A stretch of 64,000 nt of DNA from Pyropia haitanensis (GCA_008729055.1 SDUX01000004.1:310001-374000); one strand, 5' to 3'; shown: positions 20,453 through 31,749, numbered from the stretch's first letter. The notes: generated by a model not told the origin, from the letters alone. Made by a program: numbers and translations.

Positions 20453-23403
20453 TGAATGGGGCGGGGGAGGGGGGGGGGCGGGAGGGGAGGGGAGGGGGTG
20501 GTGGAGGGGGAAAGGGAAGGGCAGCGGAGCTGTCGACGGCCCAAGCCAGCTAGGGCGCGGCTTGGGAGCGCGCAAACGGCCACCCCCGTGCACAGGGGTG
20601 ACAGGGTGGTGCGTGGGGGGGGGAGGCTGCTAGTGACCGCCGTTGCGGCGCAGGCGGGTCACCGCGGCACAACGGCCGTGGCGGCCGCTGTTCCCGCGTG
20701 CCGACAACGACCCGCCACCGAGGATGGGACACCTTGTCCGGGCAGCGTCGACGCGGGGCGGCAGCGTCAAGATTTTTTTGGTTCCACCTTCCCCACGCGC
20801 CCGCACCACCCCGACGGCCCAGGCGGGTGTGCCGGACGACCGCGGAGGCTGCACGGTTCCCATACCTGCCCCGAATTCGCCGCCGTCGCCGCCGTCGTCG
20901 CCTCCGTCGCCGCCGCCGCCGCCGCCGCAGCCACGTGCCACCGGCAGGCTACCAATGTCCACTACCGCCGCTGTCGCCGCGGCTCGGAAGCACCGCGTCG
21001 TCGCCGCCGGCCCCCCTACCCTTGCCGCCACCTCCACCGCCGTTGGGGCACCCCACTGCGCCCACCCTAGGCGTCACTACCGGCGGCATGGTTTCCTCTC
21101 CACCACCCCAGCAAGCTGGTCGCTACTTCCCTTGAGCGGCAGGGACAGGGGGGGTAGAGGGGGGGCGCGAGGCGGGTGAGTAGGTCTCCCCCCAGCAGCA
21201 CCGCTGCCAGTAGCGCCGGCGCCACCGCTGCGGACTGCGATAGCCCCCCCTTGAGAGCGTGCTTGGAGGGGGCGGCCATGGCAGTCACGGCAGCGCCATC
21301 CTCTCTACGTCTGATCACACAATGCAGCGGCACGTACTATGCGGGCGTCGCAGGCGGCAGCGGTTTCACGTGCTGCAACGTGACTTGGGAGGACAACGGG
21401 CGTGGATGAGGGGGGGTACTCCTCTTCTAGAGGAGCGTCCCCCCCCCTTCCCACATCCCCTGATTGGAGGGCGCGGCGCCCGACCGCTGGTGAGGGACGC
21501 GGGGGGGAGTGGGCGTTGGGCGGCTGCTGCATTGGTGTCTTTGGCAGCGCCATGCCGCGCGCCAAGCGCAGCCAAACCACTGTCTGCGCCTACGGCGCTG
21601 CTGGCTGGGCTGCTCCGCCCCGCGGGCGCGCGCAACGGACGGGATCCCCGGGTGGTCCCGTCGCGCCGTGGGACTCTTTTCCACGGGCGTCGGGCGCCCC
21701 CCAACCCGCCACGCCCCCATGCCCTCACACGATGGGGAGGACGGCCGACGGTGCGCGCGCGGAAGGGGGGGGCACGGCCGGCGTCGAGGGGCGGCGGCGG
21801 TTGCCGCTGCCATGCAGGGCGCTCCCCTCCGCTCCGCCTCCCGCCCCCAGTGGTGTGCGCTCTCCGTCTGTACGCCCCAACGGGGCGCGCCGCCGCGGGT
21901 GTCTCGTCACCCCCGCTTGGCCCGGCCACAATACCCGTGGAAGGGGGGGCCCCCGCTCCCGTGGCGGTCGCCGGCGTGCCCCTCCCGAGTGGAAACGACG
22001 GTGTGCCGCGCCCGCGGGGGCGAGGCGGCGGGGCCGCCGCCGACGACGCCACCAGCGTCCGTGGGCGTGACCGCGGCGGCCACACACACCCGTGACGTTG
22101 GCTGCGAGCGGCGGCGTTGACCGTGGCGGGCGCGTCGCGCCAAACGGCGCTTGCCGCCGCCGCGGAGGGCGCGCCACCACTTGGCGGCCGGCACCTTGCC
22201 CTTCCCCAAGCATCCCCCGCTGGGCCTCCCCCGTATGTGTCGTCTGCCTCTCCCGACCGCGAACGGCGCGGGTCCCCGCGCTTGTGCCGCTGCACGGTCA
22301 TGATCCTCGAGACCTCCCGCTCGGTTTTGTCGCTTGTGGCGGCTCGGGTTCCTCTGATCCCGTTGATCACCCCCACCGCTGCCACGCGGTGGAAGCGGAC
22401 GACGGGTTGGGGGGGCGGGGCGCCTGGCCCGTCTCACGGGCGTGGGGGGGCCTGTCAGCCGCCACTCTGGCCAGTGACCGCGGAGCCCCACCGCTGTGCG
22501 AGCGGATCGTGGCCGTCGGGGCCCGCCATTGCGTGGCGGCGCCGCTGTGCCGCCCGGGTGGTGGTGTGCCGCGCGGCCACGAGGGGAGGGGGCGGCCCCC
22601 GCAGCGGCGGCGCTGGCACATACCCGCCGACTGCGTCGGGGGAGAAACCCCCCCACGCCCTTTCCTGAGGGGGGCACGCCCCACGCCGCCGACGGCTGCC
22701 GCGCCTGTGGAGAGGCCACGCCGACCGACGCCGACCCGCCCCTACGCGCCCCCTCCCCTCCGAGCAGCCACCCCAACATTGGTACTAACCGGCGGGAGGA
22801 TGGCCAAGGGGGAAGCGCGAACGTGGTGCGGTCTTGGACACAGGCGCTCTTTCCTCCTTTTCTCACTCCCGCCTGCGCGTGCGCGCCCCGCCCAGGTCGA
22901 CGCCCCGTTCCGGCTCGATGCCACTGCCGCCGCCACGTGCGGCGCCGCCGGTGCCAAGGGCGGAGCCCACCCCGGCACGCCGCGCCTTCCCTCCCCTCCC
23001 GTCCCCGCCGCCTGCAGGGGCTTTCGCTGGCGGCGGCACACTGGATGGGCGGCCCGCTGCCTACGGGGAGGGGGGGAACGCTGTCACGGCGATAGGCGTG
23101 GCTGCTCGGCCACGGCAGCTGTGGATGGCTTTGACGTTCGTTGCCTAAGTGGGGGGGTGAGCTGCGCTGGGCTAGGCCGCGGCGGCGCGGCGGCGGCGGC
23201 CGGTTGCGGAACGGACGCGTCAGCCCCTCTCAAGGCACAGGGTCGCGCTGTTGGGAGCCCACTGGCGGCGGCGACGCGGTGGTGACTTGGTGGTGCCGGG
23301 TCGGTGGTGTGGTGGTCTCCCATCCTTGCTCTTCCCCCCCTCCCCCTCCCCCACATCCGTCGCCCCCTCACCATCGACCATCTACCCAACTTGGCACCGA
23401 CAG
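20453..23403. other. Long gene-poor GC-rich stretch
   Basis: Almost 3 kb between divergent genes. Open frames of 100-400 codons occur on both strands but overlap one another, change character at each GC repeat and carry no motif I recognise. I cannot call any of them coding. A hidden fast-evolving gene or an old repeat is possible. Confidence 0.4.
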
Positions 23404-24096
23404 ATGGCGGTCAAGGCGCTCGTCTGCGCGCTCGCCGCCACGGCGGCGATGGCCGCCACGGCCCGTCTCGGCAGCGGCTCGGTGGTGGCGCCCCACCCGG
23501 CCGCCATGGCCGCCATGGCGCGGGTGTCCCTCGCCGAGGTGCTTGGCTCGACCGACGCGGTCGCGCGAGCAACGCCGCACCCGTCCCCGTCTCGGGCGGG
23601 CGCGGCGGGGGCGTCCTCGGCGGGGGGGGCGCCCCCGACGCTGGCCGAGGTGCTCGCCTCGTACGACGCGGTCGCGCGCGCGACGCCGCACCCGTCCCCA
23701 TCGATGGGCGGCGCGCCGGGCGGCGCGCCAGCGGCTGGCCTGCCGGAGGGGGGAGCACCGCCGCCGGCGGCGGCGCCGCTGCCACTGCCGGTGGGGGGCG
23801 CCCCCGTCGACTCGGCTGGCGCGCCGCCGTCGCCGACCGAGGCAGCCGCCGCGCCCGTGGAGGCCGAGCTGCCCGCCGTCACCACAGTGCCGTTCGCGCC
23901 GCCGCCGCTCAGGGGGGCGCCCGCCGGTGGGGCGGTGCCGCCGCCGCCGCCGCCGCTGGCCCCGTCTCACCAGCCGTCGGTTCCGGGCGGTCGAGCGGTG
24001 GTGGCGGCAACGCCAGCGCAGGTCTACTACCAGCCAGGGTATTTTGTGGTGGTGCCTCAGCCGCCGACGTCCTCGCCAGCGGGCGGAACCGCGTAG
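23404..24096 (+). CDS. Secreted Ala/Pro-rich protein with a duplicated 22-residue motif
   Basis: An intact 230-residue frame starts at ATG 23404. The start has a short signal peptide (MAVKALVCALAATAAMAATA). Residues 42-63 (SLAEVLGSTDAVARATPHPS and two more) are repeated almost exactly at 79-100 (TLAEVLASYDAVARATPHPS and two more), separated by an Ala/Ser/Gly linker. The rest is Pro/Ala/Gly low complexity, ending with a Tyr-rich patch (VYYQPGYFVVVPQPP). The composition suggests a cell-wall or extracellular-matrix protein of unknown function. The frame stays open through many repeats and its duplicated motif is preserved in amino acids, which supports it being real. Confidence 0.6.
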   Translation: MAVKALVCALAATAAMAATARLGSGSVVAPHPAAMAAMARVSLAEVLGSTDAVARATPHPSPSRAGAAGASSAGGAPPTLAEVLASYDAVARATPHPSPSMGGAPGGAPAAGLPEGGAPPPAAAPLPLPVGGAPVDSAGAPPSPTEAAAAPVEAELPAVTTVPFAPPPLRGAPAGGAVPPPPPPLAPSHQPSVPGGRAVVAATPAQVYYQPGYFVVVPQPPTSSPAGGTA

Positions 24097-24660
24097 CAAG
24101 GCGCTGTGCACAAGGCATAGGTGGTCACGCCACAGCAAGCTCCCCTCTCAACGTGACGGTCGTGGGATACACCAACGCGGGCTCGGGCTCATCTGGGCGT
24201 TGCGTAGGTGACTCGATGTGGCGCTTGTAAACCACGTCGCTTGCCTTGTGGCGAACACACCTGACCCGTTTGCAGGCACGCTGTAGTACGCATGCACCAG
24301 GGGTCCGCCTCAGGGCGACCCACACTGGCCAGGAGCCTAAACCGGAAGGGGTGACGAAAGAAAATCGGTGGCCCGTAACGTAGCTCTTCTAGCGGCTCCC
24401 CGCCCTCCTCGCCTCGTGCGGTCGCAACGTGCGCTGCGCACCAATTGAGCCCAAGCAAACAGAGCCGCACGTGGCTGGTACACGAAATACAAACCCCGTT
24501 TGTCCCGCGGAACAAACGACGTGGGCAAAATATTGCGCGCGTACACCCGCATCAAAGCCACGGAACCATTCACACAAACTCAGGAAAAAAAAAAAGCAGT
24601 CAAGACAGAGAGATACACGCATGCAAACCCCGATCACAAACACCCAACACAAAGAACCCT
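24097..24660. other. Convergent intergenic, less GC-rich
   Basis: About 560 bases between two stops. The part next to the cyclin stop (24580-24660) is A-rich on the plus strand, which is T-rich 3' flank for the minus-strand cyclin gene. No gene is seen. Confidence 0.5.
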
Positions 24661-26016
24661 TCAGTACGTCCACGACACGGGCACCACGCCGTCGGCCGAG
24701 CCCACAGGCGCCACCGCCGGCATTTGGGCCGTGTCAAACACGTCCGCCACCTCGGGTGCCGGCGCACGGAGGTGCTTGCCTGGCTGCTTGGGCGCCGTGT
24801 AGTACGCGTCTACGTTCGCCTCCTCAGCCGTGCGCTTGCCGCCCACCTTGGTGGGCCCGCCCTTGGCGCCACCCACAACCGTGTAACCAAACCAGGCCAA
24901 CAACTTATCGTCATCCCCGCCCGTACGGGCCATCAGGTCGCGCGCGTCGGCAAAATCCTCCGGCGCCACCGAGATCTTCCAGTCCACCGCCTTGAGGAAG
25001 GACATCTGCTCCGAGCCAAACCGGAAGTTGGGGCCGAGCAGCTCCCTCAAGTCCATGGCCGTGCGGCCCGGGAACTCCTCCGACAGCAGCACCGCGAGGT
25101 AGCACGCAATGGCCACCACGCACTCCCAGCGCTGCGGGCGCGCCCAGTCGCCTTCGCCGACGAGCGGCTTGCCAGACAGCACGTACTTCTTCAGCAGGGA
25201 CACGGCCAGCACGTGCTCATCCGCATTGAGCATGAGGTACTCGGCCAACAGGCATAGCCACTTCTCCACTGTGCTCACAGGCAGGGTGCCGCCCACGTTC
25301 AAGACCACCACCTTGGCGACAAGAGAGCGCAGCGATGCACACATCCCCGACGCACGTTTGCCATCCACAGACGCTGCACCAAGCTGCCGCGCGCCGGCCC
25401 ACTTTTCCAGCCAGTCACCGGTCCGCAGCGGCGTTTGCCACCGGGGGGTGGCGGGCACGCCGCCCTCCTCCACCGGCGCGTGCAGGTCGTCCAACGACCG
25501 CGCCGCCGGTGACACACACAACTTGGCCTTTTTCGCCGGCCGGGGAGCAGACCCGTCGCGCGCCGCAGCCTCCTTTGCCGCTGCAAGCGCCCCATACATG
25601 TCTTTCGCGGCAGACTCAAGCGCCGCCACGTCGACGGGGGCGGTGGGGTAGTCAAAGCGCTCACCACCAAACTGGGGCACCGTCTGGTCATGGCTGGTCG
25701 ATGATGAGCCCGTTGAGGGCACCGCAACAGGGCGCTGGCGGGGGTGTTCCGCAGCGGCCTTTACCGCCGCCGCGACGGGGCCCACAGCGGGCGCCAAGGG
25801 CACGGTCGGCTTGGCGCCCACGGGCTGTACCGCCACCGGCAGCGGCTCAAAGACATACCCCGACGCAACCGGCGGCGCCACAAACGTCGGCACAGAAAAG
25901 ATGGAGGCAGCCGGTGGCGCCGACGAAGACGGCGGCAGCGCGGGCGCCACCTGGGGCACCTCGGGCACCTCCTGCTCAAACGGGCCGGAAAAGTCGGGGA
26001 CCACCTGCTCGTCCAT
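24661..26016 (-). CDS. Cyclin-box protein (PHO80/PCL- or CDK5-activator-like)
   Basis: An intact 451-residue frame starts at ATG 26016 (MDEQVVPDFSGPFEQEVPE). Residues ~1-245 are Pro/Ala/Val-rich linker with a basic patch (RPAKKAKL) that could be a nuclear signal. Residues ~249-360 form a single cyclin box: VEKWLCLLAEYLMLNADEHV, LAVSLLKKYVLSGKPL, RWECVVAIACYLAVLLSEEF, FGSEQMSFLKAVDWKISVAP. The Lys of LLKKYV and the Glu-helix EEF match cyclin-fold positions that contact the kinase. Only one box is evident, as in PHO80-type cyclins and p35-type activators. The partner kinase and process cannot be read from sequence. There is no intron or frameshift. Confidence 0.75.
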   Translation of the reverse strand: MDEQVVPDFSGPFEQEVPEVPQVAPALPPSSSAPPAASIFSVPTFVAPPVASGYVFEPLPVAVQPVGAKPTVPLAPAVGPVAAAVKAAAEHPRQRPVAVPSTGSSSTSHDQTVPQFGGERFDYPTAPVDVAALESAAKDMYGALAAAKEAAARDGSAPRPAKKAKLCVSPAARSLDDLHAPVEEGGVPATPRWQTPLRTGDWLEKWAGARQLGAASVDGKRASGMCASLRSLVAKVVVLNVGGTLPVSTVEKWLCLLAEYLMLNADEHVLAVSLLKKYVLSGKPLVGEGDWARPQRWECVVAIACYLAVLLSEEFPGRTAMDLRELLGPNFRFGSEQMSFLKAVDWKISVAPEDFADARDLMARTGGDDDKLLAWFGYTVVGGAKGGPTKVGGKRTAEEANVDAYYTAPKQPGKHLRAPAPEVADVFDTAQMPAVAPVGSADGVVPVSWTY

Positions 26017-27014
26017 GATGGGCGTGCAGCCCGGGCGCGCGATAGCGCGCAAACGCAAGAGGGAAGAACGGGACAGGCGCGGGGGTGGGGGGACAATGGG
26101 GGAAACGGGGGAGGGGGGGGGAATGGCGGCGAGGCAACGACGATGGACTCGCACGCAAACGATGCGCTCGTGGAGGCGGGGAACCCTTGACGGTCCGAAG
26201 CCCAACAGCGGGTGGTGGCCAGAGAGCGTTTCCCGGCACCTGCTCGAGCGGCGCGGGTGTGCGAACCGTTTGGCCGGCGGCCGGTGCGGTGCCTCTTACG
26301 GCCCGTGTGGAGGGGGTGCCAGATTTTGTCCTCAAGGGGTGTGAAGACTATCGGCCAATCAGCGGCCAAAGCGGAGCTGCGGCTGCGGGGTGCGCGCCAG
26401 CTGGTGAGTGGGGGGCGGCGGTCATGCGGGGGATGGCGGCGGGCCACGCCCAACCGTCGCTGCTCCAGCCGCCACCCTTGACATAACCAGTCCAGCCAAT
26501 CACGTGGTCCCTTGGTCACGCACACCGCAGGCAGGGGTGGCAGCCGGCGGTGCGGACCTCGCGAGACTGCGTTTCAGGGGTAGAATCAGGGGTGTTTAGG
26601 GGTGATGCGGGCAGGCTGGCCAGCTGGAGGTCGACCAGCGTAGCGGTGTGAGGCGCACAGGAGCCGTGGTCATAGGAACCTGCACAATAAGTGGTCTCAT
26701 GAAGTCAAATATTGGTACTTGCATCACCACTCCGAAGCAAGATATTTTAATTATCGGTTGCAGTAATCCCATAACGAAAATTAGTTGTTCTCGCGGTAAG
26801 TGCAGGAGAGCGTCCATCCAGGCCCAGGGTCATTGATTCGCTTTTTTTTTTGAAAACATTGGTCGATGCTGTGATCCGAAGGATCCATCTACCTGAAAGC
26901 CAGGTTCCCTGAGCCGTGGTCTTTGTCGGATGTGCACGACGCCGGGAGACTGTTGGTCTGCGCCGTCGCCTCGTCGACGGCGCCGTCGTCTTCCCTTCTC
27001 CGCTCCCCACCATC
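26017..27014. other. Divergent intergenic with AT-rich patch
   Basis: About 1 kb between divergent starts, expected to hold the cyclin and dihydroorotase promoters. A patch at 26660-26860 is much AT-richer than the rest and contains a run of ten T (26842-26851). It has a short open frame without recognisable homology. It may be an insertion. Confidence 0.45.
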
Positions 27015-28151
27015 ATGGCTCCCGCCGCCCCCCCAGACCGCATCACTATCCCTCGACCCGATGACTGGCACATTCACCTGCGGGATGGGGCGCTCCTCCG
27101 GACCGTCACCCCACTGGCGGCCGCGCAGTTTGGGCGCGCCATCGTCATGCCCAACCTCACGCCGCCCGTCACCACCGCCGCCGCCGCCACCGCCTACCGG
27201 GAGCGCATCTTGGCCGCCCTCCCGCCGTCTGCCTCAAGTGGGGCGACGACCTCCCCCTCCGCATTTTCCCCGCTTATGACCCTCTACCTAACGCCCACCA
27301 CCAGCGTGGAGGACATTGCCGCGGCCGCCGCGGCGCCGCACATTGTCGCGTGTAAGCTCTACCCCGCGGGCGCGACGACCAATTCTGCGTCGGGCGTGCG
27401 TTCCATTGACGGCCTGTGGCCCGTCTTTGGCGCCATGGCCGCCGCGGACCTCGTCCTCTGCGTCCACGGCGAGTGTGCCGACCCCGACGTGGACGTATTT
27501 GAGCGGGAGAGCGCGTTTGTGCGCGACGACCTCCCGCGGCTCGTCGCGTCCTTCCCCGCCCTGCGGGTGGTGCTGGAGCACGTGTCCACCCGCGACGCCG
27601 TGGCGGCGGTGACGGGACAGCCGGCGGGCGGGCGGCTGGCCGCCACCGTCACCGCGCATCACCTGCTCTACTCGCGGGCGGCGCTGTTCCGCGGCGGCCG
27701 CCTGCGGCCACACCTCTTTTGCGCGCCCGTCCTCAAGGCCGAGGCCCACCGGGCGTCGCTGGTGGAGGCGGTCATGGCCGACACGTGCGGCCGTTTTTTC
27801 CTGGGCAGCGACTCGGCGCCGCACGTGCGGGCGGCCAAGCTGAGCGAGGGCGGCGCGGCCGCGGGCGTCTACTCAGGGCGGGACACGCTCGCGCTGTACG
27901 CCGAGGTGTTTGAAGCTGCGGGGGGGGACGACTGGGTGGCCAAGTTCACTCGCTTTGCGTCGGTCAACGGTCCCGCATTCTACGGCCTTCCCCCACCAGT
28001 CGGGACGGTGACGCTGGTGCGCGGGGACTACCCCGTGCCACCCGTGGTGGAAGTGGTAGGGGGGGGCGGGGCGACGGACGACGCGTCCGTGGTTGTGCCC
28101 CTCCGTGCGGGGGAGCTGGTGCACTGGCGGGTCGAGACAAAAGAGGTTTGA
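27015..28151 (+). CDS. PYRC: Dihydroorotase, class II (PyrC type), pyrimidine synthesis
   Basis: Catalyses the reversible cyclisation of carbamoyl-aspartate to dihydroorotate, the third step of UMP synthesis. An intact 378-residue frame has the zinc ligands of the amidohydrolase fold: His19 and His21 in DWHIHLRDG, carbamylated Lys114 in VACKLYPAG, His151 in VLCVHGE, His189 in VLEHVSTRDAV and the Asp of FFLGSDSAPH. The motifs MPNLTPP and TAHHLLYSR are class II features, and the length is close to single-domain PyrC (~345). It is thus a stand-alone enzyme, not part of an animal-type CAD fusion. Plant enzymes of this type are organellar, but here no clear targeting leader precedes the catalytic domain. 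ATG 27015 is used as it lies 18 codons before the first metal motif. Confidence 0.93.
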   Translation: MAPAAPPDRITIPRPDDWHIHLRDGALLRTVTPLAAAQFGRAIVMPNLTPPVTTAAAATAYRERILAALPPSASSGATTSPSAFSPLMTLYLTPTTSVEDIAAAAAAPHIVACKLYPAGATTNSASGVRSIDGLWPVFGAMAAADLVLCVHGECADPDVDVFERESAFVRDDLPRLVASFPALRVVLEHVSTRDAVAAVTGQPAGGRLAATVTAHHLLYSRAALFRGGRLRPHLFCAPVLKAEAHRASLVEAVMADTCGRFFLGSDSAPHVRAAKLSEGGAAAGVYSGRDTLALYAEVFEAAGGDDWVAKFTRFASVNGPAFYGLPPPVGTVTLVRGDYPVPPVVEVVGGGGATDDASVVVPLRAGELVHWRVETKEV

Positions 28152-28642
28152 GGTCGTCCCATGACCGTAGGAGTTCGCGCAGTGGGAAAATGTCAAAAGT
28201 TTTCACATCATGAAGATTGACTTTCATGTTGCTTCGGATGGCTGAGCGCCACAAGGACTCAATGCCTGCCTGTGGGAGGAGGGTGGGAGGGGCTGAGACG
28301 AAGAACGACGCGAGAGTGTGACAGGGATGGGGGGGGGGCAGGGCAGGAAGAAGAGGCGACATGCAACGCGGGCAGAAGATTGAAGTTACCCACAGCGGGG
28401 GTGCAGACCGGGCAAACTTTTTGAGCGAGCTGCGAAGCGCAGCCAACACCAACAAAAAAGGAGAAAAAAATACACACCCACGGATAGCTCTCAACACCGC
28501 GCCTTGCTCGCACCAAGAGCCACTGAAGCGTCAACCACACGCACAAGGCCAGACAGGTCGCGCGATGAGATGCACACGCGCCGTCAGGCAGGCCATAAGA
28601 TGCAGATAGCCCAGGGCATCGCCAACACCCTATGGACATCGC
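28152..28642. other. Convergent intergenic
   Basis: About 490 bases between the dihydroorotase stop and the minus-strand QCR10-like stop. No gene is visible. Confidence 0.5.
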
Positions 28643-29300
28643 CTACTTGGCTCCCTCATCCGGTGGGTTGAACGTCTTGCGGATGAAGTCATAGGGTTCT
28701 GTTCAGGGGAAAAAGCAAAAGAGGAGGCACGGCACCGAGCAATGGCGCGTCAAACGGGAGCGCAACAAAAACAAAGTAGATGCACCAGAGCAAAACAACG
28801 GTTCCGTGCAAAAGCGAATGTGTTAGAACAAAGACGCACCGCATAGGACGACCACCAGGCAGTGGGGACCAAGAGACGGCTACAGGGCCCGACGGCTGCA
28901 GGGCCAAAAGACAGTGGCAGAACTCGCCCAGAACCGGTCCAGCAGTGTGATGCAGTCCACCCAGCGGGGTAGCTGAACGGGGGCACCCGCCAATACAAGA
29001 AGAACAGAGAGGAAAGGAATCTTGGCAAGCCGAGCTCACGAACGCCCCAACATCGACTCCCCCCCACTTGCCAACAGCGAGCGCTCCCTGCCACACCGTG
29101 CACACCTCCCCGACGCCTCCCAACCACAACGCACCAATGAACCAAAAGGCCGTCAGGCCGAGAACAGCGCCCCAGCGAGCCGCTGCCGTCACGTCCGAGG
29201 TGCCGGTCATGCCGACGAGCGACTGGACGCCGCGGAGGACGGGTGGGGTCGTCATGCCGACAACGTTCTGGCGCAGCACAAATTTCCGCATGGCCTCCAT
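28643..29300 (-). CDS. QCR10: QCR10-like subunit of mitochondrial complex III, two exons
   Basis: A 73-residue protein too short to stand out as an ORF. Exon 1 is 29135-29300 (MEAMRKFVLRQNVVGM...), then a 436-base intron with GTGCGT..AG ends; exon 2 is 28643-28698. The split codon becomes Glu in ...TAFWFIEPYDFIRKTF, followed by NPPDEGAK and stop. One TM helix (AARWGAVLGLTAFWFI) followed by a [EQ]P[YF]D[FW]I[RK]KTF motif is the signature of the plant-type small QCR10 subunit of ubiquinol-cytochrome c reductase, located in the inner mitochondrial membrane. An in-frame TTG/ATG-type extension upstream exists but is not needed. A second Met (MRKF, 29291) could be the true start. Confidence 0.72.
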
Positions 29301-29859
29301 CGTACCACCGGGAAGGGGGGATACTGGAAGGACGACAGGAGATGTCAACACGGACCACGGCGGTGGGGCGGCCGCGATCGCCCGACAAGGTGAAGAGGTT
29401 GTTACGGAGCGCGCCTTGACGATGGGCATGGGTCGCCCGCAGTCGGGCTGCATCGAACCACACAACGTGGCCAAATGAGCAGCTTGGTCAGAACAACTCT
29501 TCCAGTGTGGGTAAATCTAAATCCAATCGCATTCAACTCCAAAAGTAGCACCTACGAACGGAGGGCAACACCTAATTCGTCCTGTCGGAGGGGTCTGGCG
29601 GACGCCGCTCGGCACCGGTGCGGTCGCTCGAACGTGCCAACGCCGCGTCTCGTTGTCGCTTCTACACTCGTTCGTTTGACCGTGGACGTGTACGACTGCT
29701 TGGCTGCTGCTCCGAGCGTTGGTCAAGCTTCAAAGCGGCTGTGCCTATTTTTTTGCTGCTGTTTGCTGCTCTTCCTTCTCGTGGTCTGGGCTTTTTCCGA
29801 GCGTCGTCCCCGACGGCGTAGTCGACTTTTTCCTTCCCTCCCCCTCTTGGCCGGCAGCC
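29301..29859. other. Divergent intergenic, shared promoter region
   Basis: About 560 bases between the QCR10-like start and the BZW start, which are divergent. The last 100 bases are T/C-rich leader of BZW. No other feature is seen. Confidence 0.5.
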
Positions 29860-31749
29860 ATGTATGCGAGTCAGAAGTCTGCCGCGGCGCTTGCCGCGGG
29901 CAAGCCGCTGGTAGATGCCACCGGCAAGGAGCTAAAGCCGACCCTGTCCTCTGGCCCAGTCCGGACCCGCAAGCGGAACATCCAGACGAAGCGGGACCCC
30001 GAAGCGTTCCGCAACCGTCTTCTCGAGGTTTTTGACGAAGCAGTGCGTTTGTGTGTGGACCATAGGTTCTTCTGCAGCGCTGTGGTGTCTCCTTTATTGG
30101 TGTTTCTTTCGCTTGCCCGTTCGTTCGCGTGTTTTTCAGAGCGTTCTCCCATGCGGTCATGGGCCACGAGCTGACATGACCATGCTGCTCCTTCCCTGGC
30201 TGCCTTTGTTCCTTACCATACGCGACGGCTGTTCCGTTTGTGTTCCTTTTTCTGTGTTACAGGAGGGGGATGTCAAGAAGCTGGTTCAATTGCTCGACAA
30301 CGACTCTCTTGACTACTCCCGCTATGGGGACGTCTTTGGGGAGGTGATTCTTGCAGGGAACATCGTGGAGCCTGGTGGCAGCCTGCGGTCGGCGCCGACG
30401 CCGCACTGCGTGTTCGAGAGCGAGACGGAGGAAAACGCCACGATCGGCGTGGAGGCAATGCACCAGATCATGCGGCGTAAGCCGTTCCTGCGTGCCCGCT
30501 TTGACGCAGTTGTGTCCAAGTTGCTCATCTGCCTGTCCACGTTTGGGGACGTTGAGCGTGACCGTTTTGCGTTTGCTGTTGGCCTGATGCTGTCGCGCAA
30601 CATGGTACGTCGGCAGCCGCCGTTGCGTAGCGCATGCCTGCCCGTGGTAGTCGCTCGAATGGTGGATGGCAGGCTTGTCTACACGCGTGCCTGTGTTCCT
30701 CGTGATGTTGCTTCCACGGAGACTGCTTGGCGCTGTCTATCTGTTGGTCGCGTGCTGTGTGTGGCCTGTCCCTGACTGGTTCTGTCGCCCCTCGTGTGTT
30801 GTGCTCAACTTCTCGACGTCGCTTCTTTGGCCGTTTTTTTGTGCGCCTCATCGCTTCTCTCTTGCAGATTTCGCCCAGCGTTCTCAACCAGCTGAAGACG
30901 AACAAGACAGCTGTGGAGAGTGGCCACGCTCTGGCGTTTATGATTCGTCTGATCACGTGCTACTTGGAGGCCCCGCTGATGACGGTGGACAAGCTGATGG
31001 GGTCGCTCAAGTCTGCCAACATTGACACGGGGACGATGGTGGACTTGATGCCCACTGGGGACCGCTCCGCTGACGCCCTCTCGGAGCATTTCCGGGAGCT
31101 CGGACTGGGCAAGCTGGTGGAACAGAACGAGCGCCGCATCAAGCAGGCAAAAGTCACGGACGCGGTCGCTGCGGTGTGCGCTCGTGTCCGGGCTGGCGTG
31201 CCTGGCGCTGAGACCTACGCCTGGGTCGCTGGCCATGCCAAGGACGTCGGCCTGTCCGAGGCAGAGGTAGTGGGTGCCGTCTGGGGCGGCATCGTGGACT
31301 CGGTGGACCTGAGCCGCAAGCAGCAGCAGAACCGGACGTCGCTGCTGGGGGCCTTTTCTGCGTCTGCGGGCCTGCTCAACGCGGCGTGCAAGAACGGGCA
31401 GGCGGAGCTGGAGCTGCTCAGCCGCATCCAGACGTTTGTGTCGGCGGACATGGAGTTCCTCAAGCTGGCCGTCTTCCGCGACATTGTCACCCTGCTGTAC
31501 CGCAAGGACGTGCTGAGCGAGGACGCCATCCAGCGCTGGTACAGCCGGGGGTCGACGCTGAACAAGGGCTCCGCCGCCAGCTCCAACATCATCCGCATGC
31601 AGATGCAGCCGTTTGTCAAGTGGCTGGAGACGGCGGAGGAGGAGTCATCGGAGGAGGAGGGGGCGGTACCCGCGGCGGCGGCAGACGCCGCCGCGCCTGC
31701 TGCGGACGCGGACGCTGCACCGGCGGCGGCCGACGGGGCCGCGGCGTAG
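29860..31749 (+). CDS. BZW: eIF5-mimic protein (BZW1/2 family) with W2 domain, three exons
   Basis: BZW/5MP proteins mimic the eIF5 C-terminal domain, bind eIF2 and eIF3, and modulate start-codon choice. Exons are 29860-30042, 30263-30604 and 30868-31749 (GTGCGT..ACAG; GTACGT..GCAG), all phase 0, giving 468 residues. Motifs: KPTLSSGPVRTRKRNIQTKR and FRNRLLEVFDEA, LVQLLDNDSLDYSRYGDVFG, LAGNIVEPGGSL, MRRKPFLRARFDAVV, ALAFMIRLITCYLEAPLMTV. The C-terminal W2 HEAT repeat includes AVFRDIVTLLYRKDVLSEDA, IQRWYSRGSTLNKGS and QMQPFVKWLETAEEESSEEE, with the aromatic/acidic AA-boxes. Past the W2 domain an Ala/Asp tail of ~35 residues is added. The reading frame is undamaged and less GC-biased than neighbouring genes. 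Confidence 0.92.

Noticed and set aside
21366..22385. 339-codon minus-strand open frame in the gene-poor stretch
   Set aside because: No recognisable motif, Arg/Ala/Pro-rich, and similarly long frames exist on the other strand at the same place.
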